From the NCBI RefSeq assembly GCF_019613955.1, contig NZ_CP080443.1, positions 2,651,001-2,715,000 of the forward strand: a stretch of 64,000 nucleotides of DNA, written 5' to 3'. Position numbers and translations under genes: made by a program. Source of the DNA: Chryseobacterium sp. LJ668. Its GTDB lineage: Bacteria > Bacteroidota > Bacteroidia > Flavobacteriales > Weeksellaceae. Positions 45,240-53,842 of the stretch are shown piece by piece. Each line of letters begins with the position of its first letter. The first letter of the stretch is position 1. The notes under the pieces were generated by a model. It was not told where the DNA came from. It worked only from the letters and a program-made list of their open reading frames with translations, and did not search any database.

Positions 45240-45380
45240 TACCGTTAGTTCGAGTAGGGTTTTTGAAGAAAACCGTATCGAGAACTTTTTGAATGACAGA
45301 CAAATTTTGTTTTTAAGCTCACTGGTTCTCGATACATTTTTCTCCGCTTTGCTGCGAGAAACGAAATCGAACCGACAGTC
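45240..45380. repeat. Inverted-repeat element with TCGAGAAC arms
   Basis: A perfect 11-bp inverted pair GTATCGAGAAC (45275-45285) and GTTCTCGATAC (45325-45335) is nested inside an imperfect outer pair, GTTAGTTCGA (about 45244-45253) and TCGAACCGAC (about 45367-45376). No frame crosses it credibly. The TCGAGAAC-type arms resemble dispersed repeats of flavobacteria. It fills most of the gap 45218-45446. Confidence 0.5.
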
Positions 45381-45446
45381 CTTTTTCTCTGCAGATTAAA
45401 TGAATTACAGTAATGAATGTTGGTATTAAATTAATATTTTTGGTAC

Positions 45447-45905
45447 ATGAAATTACTAACCGTTAAACGAACAAAAAATTCATTGCAGCTAATTGATGAA
45501 AATAAATCTCTGATTGGAGAGCGTTTATCGGGACTTTTTGCAGGAGCAAATGAGCGATTAAAAATAAATGACACCATTTACAAAATAAGACATTCAGGCT
45601 TTTTGTACCGTAGTACTAAATTTTTTGACAGCAGCGGAAAATTAGTTGTCATGATTGATTTCGAGAAAGACAGGTTATTTTATTACGGTCAACCCTATAC
45701 TGAAATTTACATTTTAAAATCTAACGGTTGGTTGAATGGCTCACAATCATTATATAATTTTTATAACGACGAACTCGTCATGAGATTTGATTGCAAAAGG
45801 TCATTTTTCAAATCACGATATGAAATTCAAATCAAAGAAGATTTTACCAATTCGATCATAATTCTGGCTTTTTTACAGTCCAATATAAAAGACCTGGAAG
45901 ACTAA
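45447..45905 (+). CDS. Unknown protein, beta-rich (possibly LURP-one/tubby-like)
   Basis: 152 residues without signal peptide or membrane helix. Alternating beta-strand pattern: NSLQLIDENKSLIGERL, NDTIYKIRHSGFLYRSTKFFDSSGKLVVMIDFE, RYEIQIKEDFTN. The 'substance, then small changes in a stacked strand order' look recalls tubby C-terminal or LURP-one proteins, but no diagnostic motif supports it. It lies 14 bases before the next gene (45920) and is probably cotranscribed with it. Confidence 0.5.
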   Translation: MKLLTVKRTKNSLQLIDENKSLIGERLSGLFAGANERLKINDTIYKIRHSGFLYRSTKFFDSSGKLVVMIDFEKDRLFYYGQPYTEIYILKSNGWLNGSQSLYNFYNDELVMRFDCKRSFFKSRYEIQIKEDFTNSIIILAFLQSNIKDLED

Positions 45906-45919
45906 TTAAATAAAAGAAC

Positions 45920-46678
45920 ATGAAAAAACTAGGAATCATCGGCTGCGGCTGGCTTGGAAGTCAGATTGCACAACGGCTATCAGATCAATATAAAATCTTT
46001 GCAACGACAACTACAGAATCGAAAGTCGGCGATTTAGAATCTAAAGGCTATCAGACAACATTGGTGAGTTTTCCAAATGAATTGGATCCTGAGATGAAAG
46101 AGTGGGAAAATGCAAAAGATTTAGATGCGATTATTATCAGCGTTCCGTTCTCCGGAATCCGGGGCGCAAAAATTCCTATGAATGAAAAACGTGAAAACCT
46201 ATTGAATTTCATTGGAAATTACCAAGGTCAGTTGTTTCTGATGAGCTCGACCGGAGTGTATGCTCAGGAAGAAAAAGAATTCACAGAAGAAGATCAGCCT
46301 GCGGAAAATGTAGAGAGCGAAAGTTTTATCCTGGAAAAATTTCCACAGACCAATATTTTAAGATTGGGAGGATTAATGGGAGATCAGCGGCTTTTAAAGA
46401 ATTACCATATTTCAAATCTCGATCAGCTGGTGAATCATATTCATTACGCAGATATTGTTTCGGTCATTGAAAAAATGCTTGAAAATCATTCTGAATCTAA
46501 GGTTTATAATGTTGTTGCCCCAATTCATCCAAATAAAGAAGAGGTGATCAATGCACAGAAAGATTTACCTTATGACGGAGAAAGAACCACGGTTGGTAGA
46601 ACGATTTCTCCAGAGAAATTGAGTAAAGAATTGAACTTTGAATTTCAATATCCTGATCCGAGGTATTTTCATTTGTGA
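45920..46678 (+). CDS. NAD(P)-binding epimerase/dehydratase-like protein (YeeZ-like SDR)
   Basis: 252 residues. The dinucleotide-binding motif GCGWLGSQIAQRL starts at residue 9, and MSSTGVYAQ is the Ser/Tyr region of atypical extended SDRs. A late VNHIHYADIVSVIEKML matches the H-x-x-D pattern of epimerase-like proteins. The YxxxK pair of normal SDRs is missing, so the enzyme may be a non-canonical member like E. coli YeeZ. Substrate unknown. It is preceded closely by the 45447 gene and ends before a terminator at 46757. Confidence 0.75.
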   Translation: MKKLGIIGCGWLGSQIAQRLSDQYKIFATTTTESKVGDLESKGYQTTLVSFPNELDPEMKEWENAKDLDAIIISVPFSGIRGAKIPMNEKRENLLNFIGNYQGQLFLMSSTGVYAQEEKEFTEEDQPAENVESESFILEKFPQTNILRLGGLMGDQRLLKNYHISNLDQLVNHIHYADIVSVIEKMLENHSESKVYNVVAPIHPNKEEVINAQKDLPYDGERTTVGRTISPEKLSKELNFEFQYPDPRYFHL

Positions 46679-46756
46679 ATGTTTTGATTAATAATTATGT
46701 TAAGAAGATGATGTTGATCTTCCGACCTTCCTCCACAGTTTAAAAAATCAAATACA

Positions 46757-46786
46757 AAACTCAGCAATTCACTGAGTTTTTTTTGC
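46757..46786 (+). terminator. Rho-independent terminator
   Basis: AAAACTCAG / CTGAGTTTT stem with an A/C/T loop and T run. Confidence 0.7.
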
Positions 46787-46914
46787 TTAAAAGTATATTA
46801 AATTTAATTCAAACACCCATTAATAGAGCAAATCTATGACTTCACTATTTCGAAAGTCAATCTTTAGTTCTAACTTTATTCTTTCAAATTTCAAATTATT
46901 AAAAAAGAATATTT

Positions 46915-48543
46915 ATGAGTTCAGCAAATACAGAATCATTTAAGGAAATTTTTAAAAGTGAAAGCGACATCCCGGAAGAATACAAAGTTCAGGAAATTCA
47001 TCAGAGAGTTTATCTTTTAAACGGCGAACTGGTGGAGTGGAAGGGAGAAGTCACAGAAATCTACTCTCCGGTCTGCATACGTACAGAGAAAGGCTTGGAA
47101 AGAAAATTATTGGGAAGCATTCCCAATATAGGTCCTGATGAAGCAATGGATGTACTTGATGCCTCTGTAAAAGCTTACAATAACGGTCTTGGTGAGTGGC
47201 CAACGATGTCTGTGGAAGGCCGCATCAAATGCATGCAGAAGTTTGTGTACCTGATGATCAAAGAACGAGATCTCGTCATTAAATTATTGATGTGGGAAAT
47301 CGGAAAAACCTTGACTGATTCTACAAAAGAATTTGACAGAACCGTTGATTACATCAACCAAACCATCGATGCTTTAAAAGATCTTGACCGTGAATCATCC
47401 CGTTTCCAACAGGCGGAAGGAACGATTGCGCAGATCAGAAGAGCGCCGCTTGGTGTGGTTCTCAGTATGGGGCCTTTCAATTATCCGTTAAACGAAATTT
47501 TCACAACGCTGATTCCTGCTTTAATCATGGGCAATACAATTCTTTTTAAACTTCCCAAGCATGGTGTTTTAGCACATTATCCGTTGTTGAATGCCTTCAA
47601 AGAAGCTTTCCCGAAAGGAACGGTCAATACATTATACGGTAAAGGTTCGGAAATTATCACCCCGATTATGGAAAGCGGTAAAGTGAATGTTCTGGCTTTT
47701 ATCGGTTCAAGTAAAGTGGCCAATGGTCTGAAAAAACTACATCCGAAAGTGAATCGTTTAAGAGCGATTTTAAGCTTAGATGCAAAAAATGCAGCTATTG
47801 TTACTAAAAATGCTAACCTCGATATTGCTGTAAGCGAAATTATTCTCGGCGCACTTTCTTTCAACGGACAGCGATGTACTGCACTTAAATTAATCTTTGT
47901 GCAGAAAGATGTAGCCGAAGAATTTACCCGAAAATTAACAGCTGCAGTTTCTGCTTTGAAAGCAGGGCTTCCTTGGGAAAAAGATGTGAAAATCACTCCG
48001 CTCCCTGAAATTAACAAGCCGCCTTATCTTCAGGAATGTATTGAAGATGCCTTAGCAAAAGGTGGAAAAGTGCTTAATGAAAATGGAGGTTATAATGAAG
48101 AGTCCTTTGTTTTTCCAGCCGTAGTTTATCCGGTAAATAGTGAAATGAAGCTCTATCACGAAGAGCAGTTTGGTCCTATCATCCCCGTTGTTCCATTTGA
48201 TACGATTGAGGAGCCTATTGATTATCAGGTCAACGCTTCACATGGAATGCAGGTAAGTATTTTCAGTGAAGATGCACAGGAAGTTTCTAAACTGATCGAT
48301 CCGTTTGTGAACTTGGTGAGCCGTGTAAATATCAACTGTCAGGCACAACGTGGCCCAGATGTTTTTCCGTTTACGGGAAGAAAAGACTCTGCGGAAGGTA
48401 CACTTTCCGTATTCGATGCACTTCGTTCGTTTTCTATAAGATCATTGGTTGCTGCAAAATCTACAGAATCCAACAAAAATCTTCTCAATACGATTGTAAG
48501 AGATCACGATTCTAATTTTTTGAGTACAGATTATTTGTTTTAA
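46915..48543 (+). CDS. NADP-dependent glyceraldehyde-3-phosphate dehydrogenase-like aldehyde dehydrogenase
   Basis: 542 residues, aldehyde dehydrogenase superfamily, GapN-like. GapN oxidises glyceraldehyde-3-phosphate directly to 3-phosphoglycerate and makes NADPH. The catalytic Cys is C321 in FNGQRCTALKLIF, and the cofactor loop (MGPFNYPLNEIFTTLIPALIMGN, FIGSSKVANGL) is conserved. The usual catalytic Glu motif (ELGGK) is replaced by LSLDAKNAAIV, putting Ser where Glu is expected. I think this variation occurs in a subgroup of the family, but cannot check. The extended N-terminus (about 40 residues) also fits that subgroup. Substrate is therefore assigned with care. Confidence 0.75.
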   Translation: MSSANTESFKEIFKSESDIPEEYKVQEIHQRVYLLNGELVEWKGEVTEIYSPVCIRTEKGLERKLLGSIPNIGPDEAMDVLDASVKAYNNGLGEWPTMSVEGRIKCMQKFVYLMIKERDLVIKLLMWEIGKTLTDSTKEFDRTVDYINQTIDALKDLDRESSRFQQAEGTIAQIRRAPLGVVLSMGPFNYPLNEIFTTLIPALIMGNTILFKLPKHGVLAHYPLLNAFKEAFPKGTVNTLYGKGSEIITPIMESGKVNVLAFIGSSKVANGLKKLHPKVNRLRAILSLDAKNAAIVTKNANLDIAVSEIILGALSFNGQRCTALKLIFVQKDVAEEFTRKLTAAVSALKAGLPWEKDVKITPLPEINKPPYLQECIEDALAKGGKVLNENGGYNEESFVFPAVVYPVNSEMKLYHEEQFGPIIPVVPFDTIEEPIDYQVNASHGMQVSIFSEDAQEVSKLIDPFVNLVSRVNINCQAQRGPDVFPFTGRKDSAEGTLSVFDALRSFSIRSLVAAKSTESNKNLLNTIVRDHDSNFLSTDYLF

Positions 48544-48563
48544 GAATGATTCTTTAAAATTAA

Positions 48564-48592
48564 AACCTGCTGTGAGGCAGGTTTTTTTGTTT
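48564..48592 (+). terminator. Rho-independent terminator
   Basis: AAACCTGC TGTGAG GCAGGTTT hairpin with T run, identical in sequence to the hutU terminator at 41236. Confidence 0.8.
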
Positions 48593-48758
48593 TCTAATCA
48601 GTAATTCTTAGTGTTGCGATATATATGTTCTTTCCAAAATCTATTATTGCTTTTATGAGAAGCTATAAAATTTTTTGTGAACCTTTAATTTTAACAACAA
48701 ATAAAATAAAATTGTAACATTTGTTTTTAAATACTACTAACTCTATAGAGTTGAAACC

Positions 48759-49256
48759 ATGACCTCATTAGAACAGGAATTTTTAAGTAAAATCGAAAAA
48801 CATAAAGGAATCATTTTTAAGATTTCTAAAATGTATATGGATGATAAAGATGACCGGGACGACCTCTTTCAGGAAATCACGTATCAGGTCTGGAAAGCCT
48901 ATTCAAGTTTCAGAGGGGAGAGTGAATTTTCAACCTGGCTGTACAGAATCGCATTGAATACAGCAATCGTTTTTTTAAAATCAGAGAAAAAAAGAAGTTT
49001 TATAGCCAATGAAGATTTTACGGATTACAAAATTATTCAGGATGAATATGACCTCGAGAAGGAAGAAAAACTGTCTGAAATGTACCAAGCAATCCAACAA
49101 TTAAATCCCATCGATAAAGCTTTTATTTTTTATTATCTGGAAGATTTCTCGGGAAGGGAAATTGCCGATCAGATGGGAATCTCCGAAGGAAATGTAAGGG
49201 TAAAAATGAATCGTGCCAAAAACAAACTAAAAGAAATCTTAAACGTGAATAAGTAA
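48759..49256 (+). CDS. ECF-type RNA polymerase sigma factor
   Basis: 165 residues, sigma-70 family, ECF group. Region 2 is DDLFQEITYQVWKAYSSFRGESEFSTWLYRIALNTAI (roughly residues 30-70). Region 4 is a helix-turn-helix with DFSGREIADQMGISEGNVRVKMNRAKNKL near the end. Such factors recruit core polymerase to stress or envelope promoters. The next gene, 17 bases away, encodes a membrane protein that may control it. There is no FecR-like or zinc-type anti-sigma gene here. Confidence 0.9.
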   Translation: MTSLEQEFLSKIEKHKGIIFKISKMYMDDKDDRDDLFQEITYQVWKAYSSFRGESEFSTWLYRIALNTAIVFLKSEKKRSFIANEDFTDYKIIQDEYDLEKEEKLSEMYQAIQQLNPIDKAFIFYYLEDFSGREIADQMGISEGNVRVKMNRAKNKLKEILNVNK

Positions 49257-49273
49257 TCACTAAAAATAATAAA

Positions 49274-49873
49274 ATGAATATAGATGACCTTAAAAATACA
49301 TGGAATAACGACGTTTCAGACGAAACACCCAAAATCAGTATCGAACAAAAAAACAAAATCAATCTTCCATTAGAAAAGATCAGAAAAAATATGAGAATGG
49401 AATTTTGGTCAACCGTTGCCATATTGCTTTTTGGTTTTGCTGTTGTCTGGATCCCTGTTCCGGAAGCGCCATTTAAATTCAAATTTTATCTGACGGTATT
49501 GCTGTTTTCGATGGTGATTGTTGTATCGTTTTTCTTCAGTAAGTTTTTTAAACTATATAAAGACATCAGCAGCCCGATGATGAAAACCTATGATTCTCTG
49601 AAGGATATAATGTATCAGTTTGAACTGAATAAGCAATATTATCTTTCATTTATTCTGTCGTTTGTACCTTTTTTAGTATGTGAACTGATTATTGTGATCG
49701 AATTCCTTCCGCATCGTAGACCTTTAAGTGATGTGGAGATAGCAACAACAATTATTTCTATGCTCGCACTCGGACTATTTGGGCTTTTCTTGCTCGGAAA
49801 GTATTGGTACAGGATTTTTTATGGAAAATATGTTCAGCAGATTGAAAATCTTTTAACTGAACTTAAAAATTAG
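49274..49873 (+). CDS. Membrane protein encoded with the ECF sigma factor
   Basis: 199 residues. The N-terminal cytoplasmic stretch (MNIDDLKNTWNNDVSDETPKI) leads to four membrane helices (FWSTVAILLFGFAVVWIPV, FYLTVLLFSMVIVVSFFF, YYLSFILSFVPFLVCELIIVI and a C-terminal hairpin ATTIISMLALGLFGLFLLG). The layout resembles the small membrane proteins often placed after flavobacterial ECF genes. A role as anti-sigma factor is plausible because of the position, but no zinc-binding HxxxCxxC motif is present. Confidence 0.65.
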   Translation: MNIDDLKNTWNNDVSDETPKISIEQKNKINLPLEKIRKNMRMEFWSTVAILLFGFAVVWIPVPEAPFKFKFYLTVLLFSMVIVVSFFFSKFFKLYKDISSPMMKTYDSLKDIMYQFELNKQYYLSFILSFVPFLVCELIIVIEFLPHRRPLSDVEIATTIISMLALGLFGLFLLGKYWYRIFYGKYVQQIENLLTELKN

Positions 49874-49880
49874 CTTAAAT

Positions 49881-50441
49881 TCATTGAAGATAATAAGCCG
49901 GAAATTCTCTCATAACCGAATACAAATCACGCCATTCAAAATATCTTGGACTTACACTTTTTATATCCTGAAATCCACGTTCTTTAAATAGTTTTTTTGT
50001 ACGCGTCACATGAAAATACTGAGAAACAACAATACTGCTTTTGAATGGATATTTCTTTTGAAACTCCAAAGTGTTTTCTACAGTCAGTCTCGTATTATTT
50101 CCTTTATTATCTACTAAAATAACAGAATCAGAAATTCCTTTAGTGATGAGAAATTCTTTCATTTTATCTCCCTCATAAAAACCTTCTTTTCCCAACCCGC
50201 CGCTTACAAGAATCATTTTCACACGCTGTTTCTTGTAAAGATTTGCTCCGGTTTCCAAACGCTCTTTTAATCTTTCAGACAATGAACCGTCTTCATTCAC
50301 TTTGCTTCCGAGAATTATGGCTAAATCCGCTTTTTGACCGTCATCAGATAATCCATCAATAATAATGTAAACAGTATGAATCAGAAACCAGGCAATCAAG
50401 CAAAATAAAATAATTTTAAAAGCTTTAAGGACAAATTTCAT
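49881..50441 (-). CDS. SanA/YdcF-like DUF218 protein
   Basis: 186 residues from the ATG at 50441 (MKFVLKAFKIILFCLIAWF); the longer upstream frame overlaps the neighbouring gene and is rejected. One N-terminal membrane helix anchors a DUF218 domain: DLAIILGSKVNEDGSLS, KMILVSGGLGKEGF, NNTRLTVENTLEF and SIVVSQYFHVTRTKKLF. DUF218 members (SanA, ElyC, YdcF) are linked to envelope integrity and lipid-linked precursor metabolism, with the active site facing the periplasm. It begins 4 bases after the S41 peptidase gene and is likely in the same operon. Confidence 0.85.
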   Translation of the reverse strand: MKFVLKAFKIILFCLIAWFLIHTVYIIIDGLSDDGQKADLAIILGSKVNEDGSLSERLKERLETGANLYKKQRVKMILVSGGLGKEGFYEGDKMKEFLITKGISDSVILVDNKGNNTRLTVENTLEFQKKYPFKSSIVVSQYFHVTRTKKLFKERGFQDIKSVSPRYFEWRDLYSVMREFPAYYLQ

Positions 50442-50445
50442 CTGA

Positions 50446-51990
50446 TTAATTTTGAATTTTATTTGCTTTATTTTGGGTAATATCATTTTTAATCCAGTCG
50501 AGCTGCACATCTTTCCGGTTGAGTATATCCTGCATATTTTCAGAGATCTCAACATCAGGAATTACACCCTTTTTAGTATTGGTAAAATCAATATTCGGCT
50601 GTATAAGAAGCAGGCCAATCGGAAAATCTATTTTTGAGTTCGGAAGCTTCTGATAAGAATAAAATCCGGCAACCGTTCCGTCATTGGCTCCGCCGGTTTC
50701 TTCTCCTACCAATGTAGCTCTTTTGTCATATTGTAGTTTTGAAGAAATAACAGAAGATGCCGAAAAGCTACCACCGTTGATTAACATATATACCTTACCT
50801 TTAAAAACATTTTTCTTAGGTTTTGTAGGCTTATTTTCTTTCATTCTGTAATAGACCATGCCGTCTTTTCCTTTATAAACACTGAATATCTGAGAAAAAA
50901 CATAACCCGGATATAATAAACCCTTAAGGATGTATTGCAACAGATTTGATTTTCGAAAATAATTGGTTTTTAAAGGGGTAAATTTCGAGGTAAGCTGTGA
51001 AGGTTTAACCAAAACAAAAGGTTCAGGAGCGAGATAAGAGTAGAGATTGTTGATTTCATAGAGCGAACCGCCATAGTTGTTTCTGATATCAATGATCAGA
51101 TATGATGATCCGGCTTTATTTATTTTTGAAAAAGATTCTTTATAAAAGCGATCAGAAAATGTTCTCGAAAAGCTCTGGATTTTCATGTAAGCAATCATAC
51201 TATCTTTATCCAAAAGTTTAAAAATTCTATTATAAGAGCTTGTTGAGGCAACATAATCGTTTACTTTCTTTTCTTCAGTTCTTTTTTTCTCCATTTGATC
51301 TTTTTCCAGATCTTCCTTGTTTTTAGATTCACGTCTAAGTTTTACGATTCTTTTTTGATTTTGATAAGACGTCTCGATGTTTGCGCTATCCAAAATTCCT
51401 TTTTCAGCGACATAGAAATTGAAAAATACATCTTTTAGATAATAATTCTGAAAAGTTGTATTATAACCATCACTGCTTATTAATTCACGGTATTTTTTAA
51501 GATAATCAGAAACTGGGATTTTATTGATGCTTAAAATTTCGGTTCCTGGTATTATATTTTCTACGGAATCTTTATTTTTGATGATATATAGATGATCTTT
51601 TTCTACATGATATTCAAATCTTCCGAAAAGTCCTTTTTTATTCTTCAGCACTTTAATTTCTTTTCTGCTGAATTTTTTCATCGGAATTTTTAAAGACAGA
51701 TGACCTTCTCGGATCTTTGCAATAACCGGTTGAAGTTTAAAATAAAATTGAATTGGAGTGAGAGGTCTTTTAATCGTTTTCTTTAGGCTGTCAAATTTAA
51801 AATAGAGTTCTTTTTCAGATATATACCAATTGAGTTTAGGGTGCATTTCCTGAAGCTTGCGATAAGCAAAATCTACATCCTGATGAAGTTTTTCCGGTGA
51901 AATGGTTGATTGGGTATGTTTATTTTCCTTTTTTATGGATGCACACGAAGTAACAAGCAGTATAAAGATCAGGAATAGTAAATGTTTCAA
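50446..51990 (-). CDS. S41 family (C-terminal processing-like) serine peptidase, putative lipoprotein
   Basis: 514 residues if started at the TTG at 51990, which gives a lipoprotein signal (KHLLFLIFILLVTSC, lipidated Cys about residue 16); the frame stays open to a TTG at 52068. S41 tail-specific peptidases cleave unfolded or tagged proteins. The Ser motif is NGGSFSASSVISSKLQYDKRA, followed by GEETGGANDG. An N-terminal Lys/Glu-rich domain of about 100 residues precedes the peptidase. A PDZ-like middle region is present (IIPGTEILSINKIPVSDYLKKY). SanA-like gene follows 4 bases downstream. Confidence 0.8.
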   Translation of the reverse strand: MKHLLFLIFILLVTSCASIKKENKHTQSTISPEKLHQDVDFAYRKLQEMHPKLNWYISEKELYFKFDSLKKTIKRPLTPIQFYFKLQPVIAKIREGHLSLKIPMKKFSRKEIKVLKNKKGLFGRFEYHVEKDHLYIIKNKDSVENIIPGTEILSINKIPVSDYLKKYRELISSDGYNTTFQNYYLKDVFFNFYVAEKGILDSANIETSYQNQKRIVKLRRESKNKEDLEKDQMEKKRTEEKKVNDYVASTSSYNRIFKLLDKDSMIAYMKIQSFSRTFSDRFYKESFSKINKAGSSYLIIDIRNNYGGSLYEINNLYSYLAPEPFVLVKPSQLTSKFTPLKTNYFRKSNLLQYILKGLLYPGYVFSQIFSVYKGKDGMVYYRMKENKPTKPKKNVFKGKVYMLINGGSFSASSVISSKLQYDKRATLVGEETGGANDGTVAGFYSYQKLPNSKIDFPIGLLLIQPNIDFTNTKKGVIPDVEISENMQDILNRKDVQLDWIKNDITQNKANKIQN

Positions 51991-52138
51991 TTTGATCGCT
52001 TTTTTAAAGATTAAATTTAAAAAGTTTAAGATAGTTAAATTTAAAAAAAAAGTAAAAAAATATTTCAAACGTCCTAATAGTATTCTGTCATATGAAATGT
52101 GCAGAAAGTTATATATTTAAAGCTTACATTAAATTAAA

Positions 52139-53233
52139 ATGATTTATTTAATTGTCATCACAGCAATTGTTATTGCATTATATTTCATCATCACATCACA
52201 GCAGGTTTTTGGCGCAGAACCCAAAGGAAAACGTCTTGAAAGAATGCATCGTTCCGAACATTATAAAAACAATCAATTCCAGAATTTGAGCTTTACACCT
52301 TCTCTTGCTGAAGGTTACAGCATGCCGAAAGTAATGTATGATTTTCTTTTTGGCAAAAAAGATCCTTTGCTTAAGCCTTCTCATGATGTTCCTGCGATTC
52401 ATACCGATTTAAAAAATATTCCTAAAAACGAAGACGTTTTTATTTGGTTGGGGCATTCGTCTTATCTTATTCAGATTGATGGAGTTTCATTTTTAATAGA
52501 TCCTGTTTTGAGTAGTTATGGTTCACCGTTTAAGTTTTTTAATAAAGCTTTTGCGGGTTCAGATCTCTTTAAACCAGATGATATTCCGAATATTGATTAT
52601 TTGGTCATAACACATGATCATTACGATCACCTGGACTATCCGACTGTAAAAGGCATCCGTTCAAAAGTTGAAAAAGTGATTCTGCCTTTAGGAGTCGGGG
52701 CGCATTTTGAACGATGGGGCTACAATGAGAATCAGCTTTTGGAAGAAGAGTGGGGTGCTGTTCTTGACCTGAAAAATAACATTAAAATTACTTTTACACC
52801 GGCAAGACATTTCTCCGGAAGAAAATTTCATAGAAACAATACACTCTGGACTTCTTATGTTCTGGAAACTTCCGCAAAAAAGATTTTTCTGGGAGGCGAC
52901 AGTGGTTATGATACACATTTTAAAATGATTGGCGAAAAGTATGGGCCGCTCGATTACGCTATTTTAGAAAACGGGCAGTACAATGCAGCCTGGAAATACA
53001 TTCATGCATTGCCGGAAGACGTTATTCAGGCGAGTATAGATATCACTGCGAAAAATATTATACCGGTTCATTCCGGGAAATTTGCATTAGCACTTCACCC
53101 ATGGAACGAACCTTTACAGAAAGTGACAACTTTGGGGAAAGAAAAAAACCAGCATATTCTCACTCCGAAAATCGGTGAGGTTCTGGATTTAAATAAAGAA
53201 AATCAGGAGTTTATGGCTTGGTGGCAAGACTGA
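52139..53233 (+). CDS. MBL-fold metal-dependent hydrolase (NAPE-PLD / UlaG-like)
   Basis: 364 residues. One N-terminal membrane helix (MIYLIVITAIVIALYFIIT) is followed by a metallo-beta-lactamase fold. The metal motif is complete as THDHYDHLDYP, with WLGHSSYLIQIDGVSFLIDPVLS before it, FTPARHFSGRKFH and GGDSGYDTHF after it, and a late PVHSGKFALALHPW. The arrangement matches NAPE-hydrolysing phospholipase D-like proteins more than class B beta-lactamases. It probably hydrolyses a phosphodiester-like bond in the periplasmic or membrane compartment. Its stop is one base from the stop of the convergent gene at 53235. Confidence 0.85.
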   Translation: MIYLIVITAIVIALYFIITSQQVFGAEPKGKRLERMHRSEHYKNNQFQNLSFTPSLAEGYSMPKVMYDFLFGKKDPLLKPSHDVPAIHTDLKNIPKNEDVFIWLGHSSYLIQIDGVSFLIDPVLSSYGSPFKFFNKAFAGSDLFKPDDIPNIDYLVITHDHYDHLDYPTVKGIRSKVEKVILPLGVGAHFERWGYNENQLLEEEWGAVLDLKNNIKITFTPARHFSGRKFHRNNTLWTSYVLETSAKKIFLGGDSGYDTHFKMIGEKYGPLDYAILENGQYNAAWKYIHALPEDVIQASIDITAKNIIPVHSGKFALALHPWNEPLQKVTTLGKEKNQHILTPKIGEVLDLNKENQEFMAWWQD

Positions 53234-53234
53234 T

Positions 53235-53522
53235 TTATTCATGCCATATCCCCCGATATCTTTTCGGATGATTTTCTAGTTGCTGACGTACAAAATCACA
53301 TTCAGGATCAATCATCAGATCTTTTTCTTCGGCGTAGCTGACCAATTGATCAAGCAAAAGTTTCGCATAGCCGTGGCCTTCAAGATTTTCGTCAATTTTT
53401 GTATAGTAAACATTGAGTAGTCTTCCGTCAACCGAAATCGACATATAGCCCACTTTTTTATCGTCTAATAATATCTGCAGCTCATCCTGATAAGGTGATA
53501 TTTCAAATTTTATATTTTCCAT
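53235..53522 (-). CDS. Short GNAT-like acetyltransferase (YidJ/COG2388 type)
   Basis: 95 residues, starting MENIKFEISPYQDELQI. The acetyl-CoA binding segment is reduced to EGHGYAKLLLDQLVSYAEEKDLMIDPECDFVRQQLENHPK, a pattern known from the small COG2388 N-acetyltransferases. The acceptor is unknown. It is convergent with the MBL gene with only one base between the stop codons and no visible terminator, so their mRNA ends overlap. Confidence 0.75.
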   Translation of the reverse strand: MENIKFEISPYQDELQILLDDKKVGYMSISVDGRLLNVYYTKIDENLEGHGYAKLLLDQLVSYAEEKDLMIDPECDFVRQQLENHPKRYRGIWHE

Positions 53523-53842
53523 AATCCATCGTTTTTGGTTGATCTAATTTTATGTAAATAGAATATTCTCTTCTTTAAAATTACAAATAAATGGCAAGAT
53601 GTAAACATTTTTATTAAGCCTCATAGTAATTTAGATTAGTTTAAACTGAAAATTGCAGCATATATCTAGCATCTGGCTTTATTTTTAAAATAATCAAAAT
53701 AGCATTTATTTCTTAAAAATTTTATTAATATTCTAAAAACGATCCCATGAGTTTAGTTGTTTTAACAAATTTTGTGAATATTGATTTTTGATTTGGCATC
53801 TATATTGCGACTGTATACATATTAACCTTTAAAATTAACAAA
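53523..53842. other. Geneless 320-base gap upstream of a secreted-protein gene
   Basis: No credible coding frame on either strand. It is AT-rich, without a clear inverted repeat. The end of the gap must carry the promoter of the gene at 53843; TATATTGCG near 53805 is a weak -7 candidate. Confidence 0.5.

Noticed and set aside
53235..53842. Looked for a small RNA in the gap after the GNAT gene
   Set aside because: No stable hairpin with T tract and no promoter-terminator pair could be identified.
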